Positions 23,072-32,807 of a stretch of DNA of 64,000 nucleotides are shown one piece after another. Every line of letters starts with the position of its first letter. Positions within the stretch are counted from its first letter, which is position 1. A program made the position numbers and the translations under genes. Source of the stretch: an uncultured bacterium (GTDB taxonomy: Bacteria > Verrucomicrobiota > Kiritimatiellia > CAIVKH01); the NCBI GenBank assembly GCA_903906425.1, contig CAIVKH010000137.1, positions 1-64,000 of the forward strand, written 5' to 3'. The notes beneath the pieces were generated by a model. The model did not search any database and was not told the DNA's origin. It saw only the letters and a program-made list of their open reading frames with translations.

Positions 23072-25135
23072 TCAGCCGTTCGACTTGGGCAGCAGGCGGG
23101 TGATGACGATGAAGAGGACGACGACGACTCCGGCGAGGGCGGCCCAGAAGATCCAGCTTCCGAGGCCCTGGAAATGTTCGCGCTCGGTCCACGGGGCTTT
23201 CTTGAGCTGTTCGGCGGGGCCAAGCCTGGCCTTGCTCTTTTCGGCGGCGAGCATCTGGGGGGCGACGAGTTCGAGGTCGTAGCGCGGCGAGTTGGCCTCG
23301 CGGTTGCCATAATAAAGGAAAAGGTCCGTGCCGGGTGTGGCCTTGAACAGGATTCGCGTGGCGCGATAGGTGAGGCGGAAGTTCTTCAACTCCACCGGCG
23401 GATTGTCGCCGTTGTCGAATTCAAGAACGAGTCTGTCGGTGGTGATCGGGCCGGAAAGCAGAATCCGCAGCGTGGATGTTTTATCGCCGGACGCGCGTAG
23501 CCACGATGCGGAGCCGCGGTGGACGGGATTCAAATCGCCGCGCTCGTCGGGAACTTCCTCGGTGACGGTGACGTCGCGGCGGAAAAACGGCGCGTCGGCT
23601 TCGCATTCGAGTTCGACGAGCGGCAAACCGGAATTCGGCAGACGAAATTGCCAGCGGCTGACGGTCGGGCGTTTCGGATCGGCGAGCTTTTCGACATCGG
23701 GCGCGAAGCTGCGGCTGAAGCCGGTTCGCTCGATCAGATAGGCACGCTGCATTCCGCCGCGTACGACGCGCAAATCGGAAAACGACTGGTTCGCGTGCGA
23801 CAAAGTCTCCAAATCGAGTTCGACTTGCTGAACGCCGGGATGGTCGAAAGCGATCGGCTTGCGAAATCGCCAGTTCGCAAGATCAATGGCGATGCCGGTC
23901 TCGGCGACATCCGGCACCGGCTCCGGCGGCTGCCACGATGGATTCGTGCCGAGCGCGGGCCGCTCGAGCAACTGGACGAGCGTGCCGGTGACGTTTTTCG
24001 GCAACTGGTTCAAGTCGTATTGCGGCGGTGGACACGTTCGATTTCCGCTGAGGAGGTGAAAAGTTCCCGGCTGCGAAACCATCCACGAAATCAAAACCGG
24101 CCGCCGCTTCGCGCGGATCGCGGTGATGGGCAGCGGCGGCGAATCGCCGTTGTAGATCGTCAGGATCAGTTCGCGATTTGGAAGCGAAGTATCGGCGGCG
24201 AAAGAAAGATTTTCGGAGACCGGCTGGTCTTCGAGCGCAATCCGGTAAATCTGTCCGCGGGCGATTTCGTTTTCGCGGATTTCGTTATCAATGAAACTCC
24301 GGTTGGCCAGCGCGACACGGCGGGTGAAAAGTTTTTCCGGTGTTTCGATTTCGAGGCCGGCGAGCACGATGCGGGCGCCGGCGGTTTGCAGCGTGAAGCG
24401 CGTCTGGCCGGGAAGTTCGTCGCGGTCGGCGATTTTCAGATCGAACGGTTCGGCGGGCGCGGCAGCGGGCCCGGCGGCGTAAGTTCGCGCGCCGGTGAGT
24501 GGGATCGGCGCGGCGCGGCGGTCATCGAGCGTGATGCGAAGTTGTTTCCACGTTCCGGCTGGAAAACTGAGCGCAACTTTGTTCGCGCCGTCGGGCTGGC
24601 GGAACACGGGTTCGTTGCGGACGAGCAGCTGCCAGGTTTGTCCGTCGTTCGACGCTTCAAGCGTGACGCCTTTCAGGAAATCCTTCGCGGGGTTTTCGAG
24701 GACGATGGAATCAATCGGCTCGGCGATTTCGTTTTCCATCGTCGCGACGGTGGAATTTCCGACGAGCGCGACGCGGAAATTCTTCGCAGGCATGACAGCA
24801 TTCGGCGCGAGCAGCGGTCGCTCGATGATGAACGGAACTTCGCGACCGGAAGAATCGTAGAGCCGCAAATCTTCGAGTCCGGGCCGCGCCGCGTCGAGCG
24901 TTTCAAGCGGCACGCTGAGCCGAACGAGACCGGTTTTGTCCACGGTGACGGGCTGGACGTTTTTCCACGCGGAAGGAAATTCCGCAGCGATCGCCGCGCT
25001 TGCGGACAGCAGCAGCGATGCTGCGATGAATCGAAAACTTCCAATGATTGGAAATTTGCGAGAGCGGTTTTTCCAATGATTGGAAATTTGCGGTGACTTC
25101 GCATCGGCGCGCCAGGGTTTGAGATTAGTCTTCAC
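23072..25135 (-). CDS. DUF3999 family exported membrane protein with repeat-extended N-terminus
   Basis: A 687-residue protein. The signal core is FRFIAASLLLSASAAIAAEF; a large beta-rich periplasmic part follows, and a C-terminal helix (SWIFWAALAGVVVVLFIVIT) anchors it. It matches the DUF3999 family, which is typically encoded with DUF2339; function unknown. The GTG start overlaps the DUF2339 stop (GTGA), which fixes the start upstream of a palindrome pair (25039-25085). The pair is therefore read as ISNHWK and FPIIG in the n-region, before the hydrophobic core. No ATG or GTG lies between the pair and the core. Confidence 0.82.
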   Translation of the reverse strand: MKTNLKPWRADAKSPQISNHWKNRSRKFPIIGSFRFIAASLLLSASAAIAAEFPSAWKNVQPVTVDKTGLVRLSVPLETLDAARPGLEDLRLYDSSGREVPFIIERPLLAPNAVMPAKNFRVALVGNSTVATMENEIAEPIDSIVLENPAKDFLKGVTLEASNDGQTWQLLVRNEPVFRQPDGANKVALSFPAGTWKQLRITLDDRRAAPIPLTGARTYAAGPAAAPAEPFDLKIADRDELPGQTRFTLQTAGARIVLAGLEIETPEKLFTRRVALANRSFIDNEIRENEIARGQIYRIALEDQPVSENLSFAADTSLPNRELILTIYNGDSPPLPITAIRAKRRPVLISWMVSQPGTFHLLSGNRTCPPPQYDLNQLPKNVTGTLVQLLERPALGTNPSWQPPEPVPDVAETGIAIDLANWRFRKPIAFDHPGVQQVELDLETLSHANQSFSDLRVVRGGMQRAYLIERTGFSRSFAPDVEKLADPKRPTVSRWQFRLPNSGLPLVELECEADAPFFRRDVTVTEEVPDERGDLNPVHRGSASWLRASGDKTSTLRILLSGPITTDRLVLEFDNGDNPPVELKNFRLTYRATRILFKATPGTDLFLYYGNREANSPRYDLELVAPQMLAAEKSKARLGPAEQLKKAPWTEREHFQGLGSWIFWAALAGVVVVLFIVITRLLPKSNG
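25039..25085. repeat. Palindrome pair inside the DUF3999 signal-sequence region
   Basis: Two TTCCAATGATTGGAA copies (25039-25053, 25071-25085), period 32, spacer ATTTGCGAGAGCGGTTT. Both are within the coding frame, between the initiation codon and the signal-peptide hydrophobic core. Confidence 0.92.
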
Positions 25136-28100
25136 GGCGAACCCTCCGGTGGATTTTCGGCTTCGGTTTTCTTTTTGATGAGGGCGGGCGCGAGGAAGCG
25201 CTGGTAGAGGAAGGAGACGGGGATCAGCACGAGGGCGAGGCCGATCAGCGAGCCGATGCGGTAGAGGCCGCCGAGGCTCCAGAGGTCGTGGAGGAAAAGT
25301 TTAAGGATCGTGACGAGGAGCAGGCCGATGCCGCCGTAGCGGAGGGCGGGCAGGCGGCGCGCGATGCCGAGGACCATCACGATGGCGGCGAAGGCGGCCC
25401 AGGCGAGGGAGTAGGTCATGTCGCGGCCGAAGTGGCCGGAGAATTCGAAGGTGATGCGCGTGCCGGTGCTGAAGTAGTCGGCGATCTCGATGTTGACGAG
25501 GAGGAACGCGAGCACCGTGCCGAGGGCCCAGAGGATCGGCGGGACATTGATGCCCCAGAGGTCGTGTCGGGGGCGGCGGAGCAGGCGCGCGCCGGCGAAG
25601 AGGGACAGGGTGACGAGGCCGTAGGAGTAAAGATACCAGTTCCAGATCGGCGTGACGCTGCGCGGTTGGTAGCCGAATTGTGCGGCGTTGATCGGCGAGA
25701 GGCGGACGAATGCGGTGACGAGCAACAGCGTGCCGACGAGGCGCAGGCCGTCGTGCGGGATGCGGCGATTGAGCCACAGCAGCGCCGCGCCTTCGAGGCC
25801 CCAGCCGATGGTGATCCACTGGCGGTCGAACTGAATCGGGAAAATCATCGTGATGAAGAACAGCGCAACGCCGCCGAAAATCGCGAGAAGCGAGTTGCGC
25901 TTCTCGGCGTCCTGCGGAAGCGCGCGGACGAGCTGGACGAGCGACAGCAGCGAGGGAATCGCAAATGTCGCGGGAAGCAGGCCCATGTACGGATTCGGCC
26001 ACGCGTGACGGATGAGCCGGTGGACGATCCAGAATTGCACGGGCGCGGCGAGTGCGGCGACGGCCCACGGAATCATCCGGTTCGTCATCTGCTTTTGGAA
26101 GAGGAACGGGAAGATTGCGAAGGCGGCGTAGAAGCCGGTGTACCAGAGAAGCGGCGTCATCGCGTGGTCGGGCGCGAAGCGATGGAAATACCAGGTGGAC
26201 TCGACCGCGGCGACGCCGAGCAGGCCCATCGCGGAGATCCAGTCGATCTTGGTGATCTTTACGAGGCCGAGTAGCATCACGAGCATCAGCGCGGCGAGGC
26301 CGAAGACCGGCGTGGGATTCGTCAGCGGCAGTTGAAGAATAACGAACGCCAGCAGCATGAACGGCAGGATCGCCGAGAGCGCGGGCACGGCGGTGAGCGC
26401 GTCCTTGGATCGCATCGCTGACGAGAATCCGGACAGCGGGCGCGGTTCTGACGGCGATTCATCGGCGGGAGGTGTCGCCAATTTTTTCGCGACGAACATT
26501 CCAACGAAGAAAAAGAAAATCGCGAAGCCGCCGATAAGGAACAGAATCTCCGGCACCTCACCCACGATCTCCGGCGCCTGGAAGATCCAGCAGCCTAGCG
26601 CGGCGATGGTGAAAAGCAGGACTGCAATCAGGCCGATGATTGAGGCGGTGACGACGGCGAGGATCACGGCGATGACGTCAACGAGTAGGACGACGGGCCA
26701 GATCAAAATCGAAAGTGTTTCGAGTTTGAAGATGGGAATCATCACCAACACCAGCGCCAGCGGCCCGAAGAAATGCGACCACCATTGCGGCGCGCCGGAT
26801 GGGCGCAGCCGTTCCACGACGGCGGGAAACGCAGCGTGGAGGATGGCGAACAGCAGAATAAACCCGAGCGCCCAGTTCAGGTTTCCGGTCGCGAGAAATT
26901 CGGAAGACCAAACGGCCAGGACGAGGAACACCATCGCGCCCGCAGCGAGGTTCGCCCAGCGAAGTTTTTTTCGAACCCAAGCAACGGCGAGCAGCGCGAA
27001 GTCGGTGCAGAAGACGAAAGCAAAGAAGCGGCCAGGATGCGCGGTGACTTCGGCATGGCTTTCATCCATCAGGTAGAACGCGAAGAACAGCGATGATGCT
27101 GGCACCAGCAGCGCGGAGGTGGAGGTGAAGATTCCGGGGTGCCCGTCCCATTCCGCCCAGAGCAGAGCGCCGGCGAACAGGAAGGCGAACGAGACGAAGA
27201 TGCGCATCGCCACGACGGTCTTTTCGGCCGCGTAGAATTCTTCGACCCAGACAAATTGCATGATGATTGTCGCGATGGCGGCGAGCAGCACCATGTAGTT
27301 CCACCGCTTCCGCAGCGCGACGGCGAGCAGGCCGATGTCGAGAAGCGCGATGTAGCCAAAGAGGCCGGTGGGATTGTCTTCGCCCGTGCTCAGCAGCACC
27401 GGCGTCAGGAAACCGCCGAGCAGGCCGAGCACGGCGATGGCCTGCGCGTCGAGTCGAACGGCAAGAAGAAAGGCGGTCGCAGTCACCAACACCATCAGCC
27501 CGAAGGCGGGCGTTGCGCTGAGGAAGTGGTAAAATTTGAACGATGAGAAAACGTCGGCGAACAGGATCAGGATTGCGGCGGAGCAAAGCGCCTGGATCGT
27601 CACCGCATATTTCTGGCGCGAGAGGCACAGGCCGCCGACGAGCAGGCCGAGGCCGGTGAGGAAGCCCATCGCCACGCGGACCGGCGGGCTGATGAGTCCC
27701 TGATCGAACGAATACTTGATGAAAAATCCGACGCCGAGGAACAGCGCGAGTCCGCCGAGCCACGCGAACATTTTCACGCCCATGAATTGTTCCCAGTTGA
27801 TGCCGGCGCGCTCCGGTTTTTCCGGTCGCGGAATTTCGGCGCGAACAACCGCAGGCGGCGGCCGCGCTGGCGGCGGCGCGGCTTTCGTCAATTCCGGCAC
27901 AGGCTCCGCCATCCGCGCCGGCAATTTTTGCGGGAGCGCGACGGACGGCATGACGGGAATCGGCGGTGGCAGGGCGCCTTGCGGCGTGATTTGAACCGGC
28001 GGCATGGGCGGCTGCACGATTTCGGCGGCCGGCTTTTCTTCGACGGCGAGCGGCGGCTGCGGCTTCGTCGCAGGCGCAGCACCCCCGGCCAGCCTTGCGC

Positions 28101-28245
28101 GCAAATCGCGGATCGCGGCTTCGTGCTCGTCAACTTTTCGAGCCATCCGGCCGGCGCGATTGAAAGCGACGATCGCCAAAACCAAGCCGGCAACCGGCAC
28201 TGAAAGCAGCAGCAGCCCCAGCACTATGAAAAAGCCTTCTTCCAT
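25132..28245 (-). CDS. DUF2339 polytopic membrane protein
   Basis: A 1037-residue inner-membrane protein. It begins with one helix (FFIVLGLLLLSVPVAGLVLA), a short coiled coil (KVDEHEAAIRDLRARLAGG) and a Pro-rich linker to about residue 140. More than twenty further hydrophobic helices follow. The sequence FAWLGGLALFLGVGFFIKYS after the linker is the DUF2339 signature. Its role is unknown; pairing with DUF3999 is conserved in other phyla and suggests an envelope complex. ATG at 28243-28245 is preferred over a GTG two codons upstream. Confidence 0.85.
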   Translation of the reverse strand: MEEGFFIVLGLLLLSVPVAGLVLAIVAFNRAGRMARKVDEHEAAIRDLRARLAGGAAPATKPQPPLAVEEKPAAEIVQPPMPPVQITPQGALPPPIPVMPSVALPQKLPARMAEPVPELTKAAPPPARPPPAVVRAEIPRPEKPERAGINWEQFMGVKMFAWLGGLALFLGVGFFIKYSFDQGLISPPVRVAMGFLTGLGLLVGGLCLSRQKYAVTIQALCSAAILILFADVFSSFKFYHFLSATPAFGLMVLVTATAFLLAVRLDAQAIAVLGLLGGFLTPVLLSTGEDNPTGLFGYIALLDIGLLAVALRKRWNYMVLLAAIATIIMQFVWVEEFYAAEKTVVAMRIFVSFAFLFAGALLWAEWDGHPGIFTSTSALLVPASSLFFAFYLMDESHAEVTAHPGRFFAFVFCTDFALLAVAWVRKKLRWANLAAGAMVFLVLAVWSSEFLATGNLNWALGFILLFAILHAAFPAVVERLRPSGAPQWWSHFFGPLALVLVMIPIFKLETLSILIWPVVLLVDVIAVILAVVTASIIGLIAVLLFTIAALGCWIFQAPEIVGEVPEILFLIGGFAIFFFFVGMFVAKKLATPPADESPSEPRPLSGFSSAMRSKDALTAVPALSAILPFMLLAFVILQLPLTNPTPVFGLAALMLVMLLGLVKITKIDWISAMGLLGVAAVESTWYFHRFAPDHAMTPLLWYTGFYAAFAIFPFLFQKQMTNRMIPWAVAALAAPVQFWIVHRLIRHAWPNPYMGLLPATFAIPSLLSLVQLVRALPQDAEKRNSLLAIFGGVALFFITMIFPIQFDRQWITIGWGLEGAALLWLNRRIPHDGLRLVGTLLLVTAFVRLSPINAAQFGYQPRSVTPIWNWYLYSYGLVTLSLFAGARLLRRPRHDLWGINVPPILWALGTVLAFLLVNIEIADYFSTGTRITFEFSGHFGRDMTYSLAWAAFAAIVMVLGIARRLPALRYGGIGLLLVTILKLFLHDLWSLGGLYRIGSLIGLALVLIPVSFLYQRFLAPALIKKKTEAENPPEGSP

Positions 28246-28339
28246 CGTCACACTCCGTTTGTTTCGATCCTCGTCACCGGCAGAAGAAACCGGGTTCGCG
28301 GTCGAAGGTTACAGGTTTGCAGGCGGCGAACGAGAAATT

Positions 28340-28386
28340 TTCCAATGATTGGAAAAACCGCGGGCGCTGATTTCCAATCATTGGAA
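28340..28386. repeat. Palindrome pair between divergent genes
   Basis: TTCCAATGATTGGAA (28340-28354) and TTCCAATCATTGGAA (28372-28386), period 32. It occupies the gap between the divergent DUF2339 and Gfo/Idh/MocA starts, so it must overlap or flank both promoters. Confidence 0.92.
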
Positions 28387-28414
28387 ATTTGCGCGGATCG
28401 CGTATAACCGCGGC

Positions 28415-29596
28415 ATGAACCGACGCGAATTCCTCACCACCGCAACTCTGTCATCAATCGCCCTCGCGACGCGCGCCGCGGAAACCACGCGGCAATTTCG
28501 AGTCGCGGTTATCGGCCATACCGGGCGCGGCGACTACGGCCACGGACTCGATGCGCTGTGGTTTGCGCACCCGGAAACGGAGATCGTCGCGATCGCCGAT
28601 GCCGACGAGAAGGGCCGCGCAGCCGCGCAGAAGAAACTCAAGCTCGCCACCGGCTTCGCCGACTACCACCGGATGCTCGCCGAAACGAAACCCGACATCG
28701 TCGCGATCTGTCCGCGATGGATTGACCAGCATCGCGACATGGCGATGGCCGCCATCGAAGCCGGCGCACGCGGCATCTACATGGAAAAGCCGTTCTGCCG
28801 CACGCCCGCCGAGGCCGACGAGATCGTCGCCGCCTGCGACAAACGCAACGTGAAATTCGCGCTGGCCCATCGCAACCGATACCATCCGGCGCTGCCGGCC
28901 GTCGCGCGCCTGCTCAAGGATGGCGCGATCGGCCGCCTGCTCGAAATTCGTTCGCGCGGCAAGGAAGACCAGCGCGGCGGCGTCGAGGATCTTTGGGTGC
29001 TTGGGTCGCACGTCTTCAATCTCATAAATTTCTTCTGCGGAAATCCCGTGGCATGTTCGGCCGAACTGCTGAACAAGGGCCGCCCCGTCGTCCACGCCGA
29101 TATCGTGGAAGGGCGCGAAGGAATCGGCCCGGTCGCCGGAGACGAACTTCATGCGCGATTCGAAATGGAAAATGGCGTGCCCGCATTTTTCGACTCGATC
29201 CGCAACGCCGACACGCCCTCTGAAAACTACGGCCTCCAGCTCATCGGTTCCCGCGGCATCATCAGCATGCGCATCGACCAGCATCCCATCGCGCATCTGA
29301 TTTCCGGCGCGCCGTTCAAGCCGCTGCTCGATCCGCGCGCCTGGCAGCCCATCAGCAGCGCCGGCGCCGGAGTGCCCGAACCCATCGCCGATGCCGGCGC
29401 GCAGGTCAGCAGCCACGGCTATGCCGTGCGCGATCTGCTCGCCGCGATTCGCGAAGACCGCCAACCCCTTTGCAACGCGCGCGACGGCCGCGTCGTTGTC
29501 GAAATGATCTGCGCGATCCTCGAATCCCATCGCCTCGGCGGCGCGCGCATTCCCTGGCCGCTACAGACCCGCCGGAACCCCCTTGCGCTTTTCTAA
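28415..29596 (+). CDS. Gfo/Idh/MocA-family oxidoreductase, Tat-exported
   Basis: A 393-residue NAD(P)-dependent sugar/inositol-type oxidoreductase with a twin-arginine leader (MNRREFLTTATLSSIALATR). The N-terminal Rossmann fold starts at FRVAVIGHTGRGDYGHGLD. The conserved GIYMEKPFCRTPAEAD contains the catalytic EKP motif. The start at MNRREF is chosen because the frame upstream is non-coding repeat sequence. It heads a run of plus-strand secreted carbohydrate genes, each separated from the next by a palindrome locus or a short gap. Substrate unknown; a role in periplasmic sugar oxidation or epimerisation is inferred. Confidence 0.85.
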   Translation: MNRREFLTTATLSSIALATRAAETTRQFRVAVIGHTGRGDYGHGLDALWFAHPETEIVAIADADEKGRAAAQKKLKLATGFADYHRMLAETKPDIVAICPRWIDQHRDMAMAAIEAGARGIYMEKPFCRTPAEADEIVAACDKRNVKFALAHRNRYHPALPAVARLLKDGAIGRLLEIRSRGKEDQRGGVEDLWVLGSHVFNLINFFCGNPVACSAELLNKGRPVVHADIVEGREGIGPVAGDELHARFEMENGVPAFFDSIRNADTPSENYGLQLIGSRGIISMRIDQHPIAHLISGAPFKPLLDPRAWQPISSAGAGVPEPIADAGAQVSSHGYAVRDLLAAIREDRQPLCNARDGRVVVEMICAILESHRLGGARIPWPLQTRRNPLALF

Positions 29597-29645
29597 CCCG
29601 TCCCCGCGCGCGGCGCAGAAAACTTCGCGAAACGCGTAGCGGTAT

Positions 29646-29692
29646 TTCCAATCATTGGAAGTTGGCGTGACGAAAATTTCCAATGATTGGAA
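29646..29692. repeat. Palindrome pair between tandem genes
   Basis: TTCCAATCATTGGAA (29646-29660) and TTCCAATGATTGGAA (29678-29692), period 32, 49 bp after the Gfo/Idh/MocA stop and 26 bp before the next start. Confidence 0.92.
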
Positions 29693-29718
29693 CTCATCTG
29701 GCGAATGTTCCATGTGTC

Positions 29719-32649
29719 ATGAATTCATTTCGCACAGTCGCGCTGCTGATTCTCTTGCTGGCCGCCGCGCACGCGGCGGCGGGCGCGGAACTGCCGGCAA
29801 ACTTGCGATGGATCTGGTTTCCGGAAGGGAAGCCCGCGCAGTCGGCTCCGGCAGGCATGAGATATTTCCGCGCGTCGTTCATGCCGCCGACGAATGCGGC
29901 GATCACTTGCGCGCGGCTCGTTATCAATGCGGATGACACGTGCGTGCCGTTCATCAACGGCCGCGCGCTGCCGCGCAAGAACGGCGGCTGGCCGGATTTC
30001 GATTCCTATGACATCACGAAATTCTTGAAGCCCGGTCGCAACGTACTCGCGGTGGAGGCGGAGAATTCAACCGGCCCCGCCGGATTGACCGGCTTCGTGA
30101 TCGTTCGCATCAGCGATGAAAAACGCGTGATCGCGACGAGCGATGATTCGTGGAAGGCAGCGGACAAAGTTTCAGCCGGATGGCAACAGCCACAATTCGA
30201 TGACGCGTCGTGGCCGGCTGCGATGGTGCTCGGGCCGATGACAATCGCGCCGTGGGGCGGGAAATTAAATTATGCAGTCACACCGCTGATGAATCTGTCG
30301 AAGTATCGCGACGAGAAGCCCGTCACATCCGCCGATGCGCAGGCGATGATCGAGGCGGACTGGATCTTTCAGGCGGGCGACAATACGACGGCGCAATTTG
30401 CGTTGCAGGAAATCGAGTGGACGAGCGAACTCGCGGCGCGTTTGCACGCGCCGGAACCCGTCTCGCTCTCCGCGCTCGAAAAACAATTGTGCGCGATGCC
30501 GCCGGATCGAGACGATAAGACGACGCGCGAGCTTTATCTCGCTGTGCGCCGCATCAAGCGCGCGATCATGTTTTGCAATCCGCTGCTGAACTTCGATCGC
30601 CTGCTGCTGGCGGACACGCCTTCTTATGCCAGTCCGCACGAGTCGGCTCATCGCAACGGCTATCACTACGGCAAGACATCGGGCAGCCGGCTGCTGGTTT
30701 TGGACGGCTTGCGGCCCGATGGCGTCGAGCGCGAACTGGTTTCGGGAGACGAGGGCTACATCATGCGGATGGATCTTTCGTTCGACGCGAAGAAAGTTGT
30801 CTTCAGCCAAAGGCCGAAAGACGACGTGAGTTTCCATCTCTACGAAATCGGAACGGACGGCGCGAACCGCCGCCAGCTCACGCGCAGTTCTTACGACGAC
30901 ATGGACCCGATTTACCTGCCGGACGGCCACATTCTTTTTTCCACATCGCGCGGCAATTCGTACGTGCGATGCCTGCCGCAATCGGCGTCCACCGTGCTTG
31001 CGCGCTGCGATCCCGATGGCCGCAACATTTACATCATTTCGCGCAACAACGAACCCGACTATACGCCGTCGCTGCTGCCCGATGGCCGCGTGATCTACAC
31101 GCGCTGGGAATACACCGAGCGGCCGCTGTGGCGTCTGCAAAAACTCTGGACGATCAATCCCGACGGCACCGGCGAGGCCGTTTTCTGGGGCAACGGCAGC
31201 GCCTATCCCGATATGCTTTGGGAAGCGCGCGCGGTTCCCGGCGGCTCGCAAGTCATGTTCGTCGGCGTCGGTCATCACAATGTAATCACCGGCTGCCTCG
31301 GCCTGCTCGACACCGCCCGCGGTTTGCAATGGCCCGATGGCATCAAGAAAGTCACCGCAGAAATTTCATGGCCGGAAGTCGGCGAACCTGAAGGCGGCAG
31401 TCCCATCGCATCGCCGCGCTATCACGCCGGCGGCGGATTCTGGTCCGTGCGCAGCCCGTATCCGCTCGGCCCCGAAGATTTCCTCGTCTCCGCCGCGCGA
31501 ACTTCGAGCGAAGATTTTTCGCTTTATCTGATGGACATCCACGGCAACCGCGAACTGATTTACTCCGGCCGCCACACCGTCTGGTATGCGCAGCCGATCC
31601 GCCCGCGCGTGACGCCGCCTGCGATTCCGAACCGCGTCGCGTGGCCGCAGTCTGGCGAGCAGCCGAAAGGCGGAGTGCTGTTCAGCGCGAATGTTTATGC
31701 CGGCGTCGAAGGCATCCCGCCCGGCTCCGCAAAATTTCTTCGCGTGATCGAAATGGACGCGAAGACCTACAGCATGGGCTACAAATCATTTCGTCATTCC
31801 GGCCCTGCGATCTCCGTCATCCAGGAAGACGGCGTGAAAAGAATTCTCGGCACAGTGCCGATCCAGCCCGACGGCTCCGTCGCGTTCAACGCACCCGCTG
31901 GAAAAGCGCTGCACTTCCAATTGCTCGATGAACGCCAGCGCTGCATCCAAATCATGCGCTCCTTCACCGGCGTCATGCCCGGCGAAACGCGCGGCTGCTT
32001 CGGCTGCCACGCGCTGCACACCGCCAGCCCCGACGCGCGCGCCGGCACGCTCGCGCTGCGCACTTCGCCCTCCGATCTCACGCCGCCGCCGTGGGGCGCG
32101 GAAACCAGCGTCAGCTATGAACGCTTCTGCCAGCCGGTGCTCGACAAATATTGCGGCAAGTGCCACGAAGGCGAAGGCAAAGCCCGCGCGAAACTCGACC
32201 TCACGTTGCGCGGCGGTTTTCACGAAACCGGCATTGACGATCCGAAACTCTGGCCGTTCAAAGAACCCTACATGACGCTCATCGGCCCTGGCGCATGGGC
32301 CGGCCCGAAGCCCGAAGGACACGGCGATGCTCTCGGCCTCGCCGGCTGCCTCGGCGTCGAAGTGAATCACCAATACGGCCCGCTAAAACCCGGCACGATG
32401 CTCTCCGCCACGAGCCGCCTCATCGAACTCGCAACGAACGGAAAACACCACGACGTGAAAATCGAAGGCGAAGATTTACAGCGCCTCATCGCGTGGGTGG
32501 ATTGCAACTGCGTCTATCGCGGCGACGAAGAAGTCCGCCAGATTCCCGATCCTCCGCCGGAAATCGCAGCGCGTTTTCCCGTCCCTGTCAAAACCCGCAC
32601 CGCGCCGAAAATCGAACGCCTCCAACCCGTCACCGATTCCGTGCGGTAA
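29719..32649 (+). CDS. Secreted beta-propeller cytochrome protein (hydrazine-synthase-alpha middle-domain-like)
   Basis: A 976-residue exported protein, signal MNSFRTVALLILLLAAAHAA. Residues about 25-150 form a galactose-binding-like jelly roll (ITKFLKPGRNVLAVEAEN). The middle (about 330-650) is a PD40/WD40-like propeller related to the middle domain of hydrazine synthase alpha (FDAKKVVFSQRPKDD, YDDMDPIYLPDGHILFSTSR). The C-terminus has two haem motifs, CFGCHALH and CGKCHEGEG. Despite the family name there is no reason to infer anammox chemistry; such proteins are common in Planctomycetes and Verrucomicrobia with unknown, probably sugar- or surface-related, redox roles. The longer upstream frame begins within a palindrome and is rejected. 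Confidence 0.78.
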   Translation: MNSFRTVALLILLLAAAHAAAGAELPANLRWIWFPEGKPAQSAPAGMRYFRASFMPPTNAAITCARLVINADDTCVPFINGRALPRKNGGWPDFDSYDITKFLKPGRNVLAVEAENSTGPAGLTGFVIVRISDEKRVIATSDDSWKAADKVSAGWQQPQFDDASWPAAMVLGPMTIAPWGGKLNYAVTPLMNLSKYRDEKPVTSADAQAMIEADWIFQAGDNTTAQFALQEIEWTSELAARLHAPEPVSLSALEKQLCAMPPDRDDKTTRELYLAVRRIKRAIMFCNPLLNFDRLLLADTPSYASPHESAHRNGYHYGKTSGSRLLVLDGLRPDGVERELVSGDEGYIMRMDLSFDAKKVVFSQRPKDDVSFHLYEIGTDGANRRQLTRSSYDDMDPIYLPDGHILFSTSRGNSYVRCLPQSASTVLARCDPDGRNIYIISRNNEPDYTPSLLPDGRVIYTRWEYTERPLWRLQKLWTINPDGTGEAVFWGNGSAYPDMLWEARAVPGGSQVMFVGVGHHNVITGCLGLLDTARGLQWPDGIKKVTAEISWPEVGEPEGGSPIASPRYHAGGGFWSVRSPYPLGPEDFLVSAARTSSEDFSLYLMDIHGNRELIYSGRHTVWYAQPIRPRVTPPAIPNRVAWPQSGEQPKGGVLFSANVYAGVEGIPPGSAKFLRVIEMDAKTYSMGYKSFRHSGPAISVIQEDGVKRILGTVPIQPDGSVAFNAPAGKALHFQLLDERQRCIQIMRSFTGVMPGETRGCFGCHALHTASPDARAGTLALRTSPSDLTPPPWGAETSVSYERFCQPVLDKYCGKCHEGEGKARAKLDLTLRGGFHETGIDDPKLWPFKEPYMTLIGPGAWAGPKPEGHGDALGLAGCLGVEVNHQYGPLKPGTMLSATSRLIELATNGKHHDVKIEGEDLQRLIAWVDCNCVYRGDEEVRQIPDPPPEIAARFPVPVKTRTAPKIERLQPVTDSVR

Positions 32650-32673
32650 ATCCGTGGCGACGACCATCGGAAT

Positions 32674-32720
32674 TTCCAATCATTGGAAATTTCGGTTCCG
32701 CACTTTTCCAATGATTGGAA
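32674..32720. repeat. Palindrome pair between tandem genes
   Basis: TTCCAATCATTGGAA (32674-32688) and TTCCAATGATTGGAA (32706-32720), period 32, spacer ATTTCGGTTCCGCACTT; right flank ACCACGATGC. Confidence 0.92.
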
Positions 32721-32807
32721 ACCACGATGCAATCCCGCGATGTTCGCGGCCTGCCGGACAATCTGATAGTTGATGGACGGACGGACTCACAGATGGAGAT
32801 TGAAAAT

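Noticed and set aside
29719-32649. Anammox hydrazine synthase
   Set aside because: Only the middle propeller is similar; the N-terminus and context are carbohydrate-related and no beta or gamma subunits are present.
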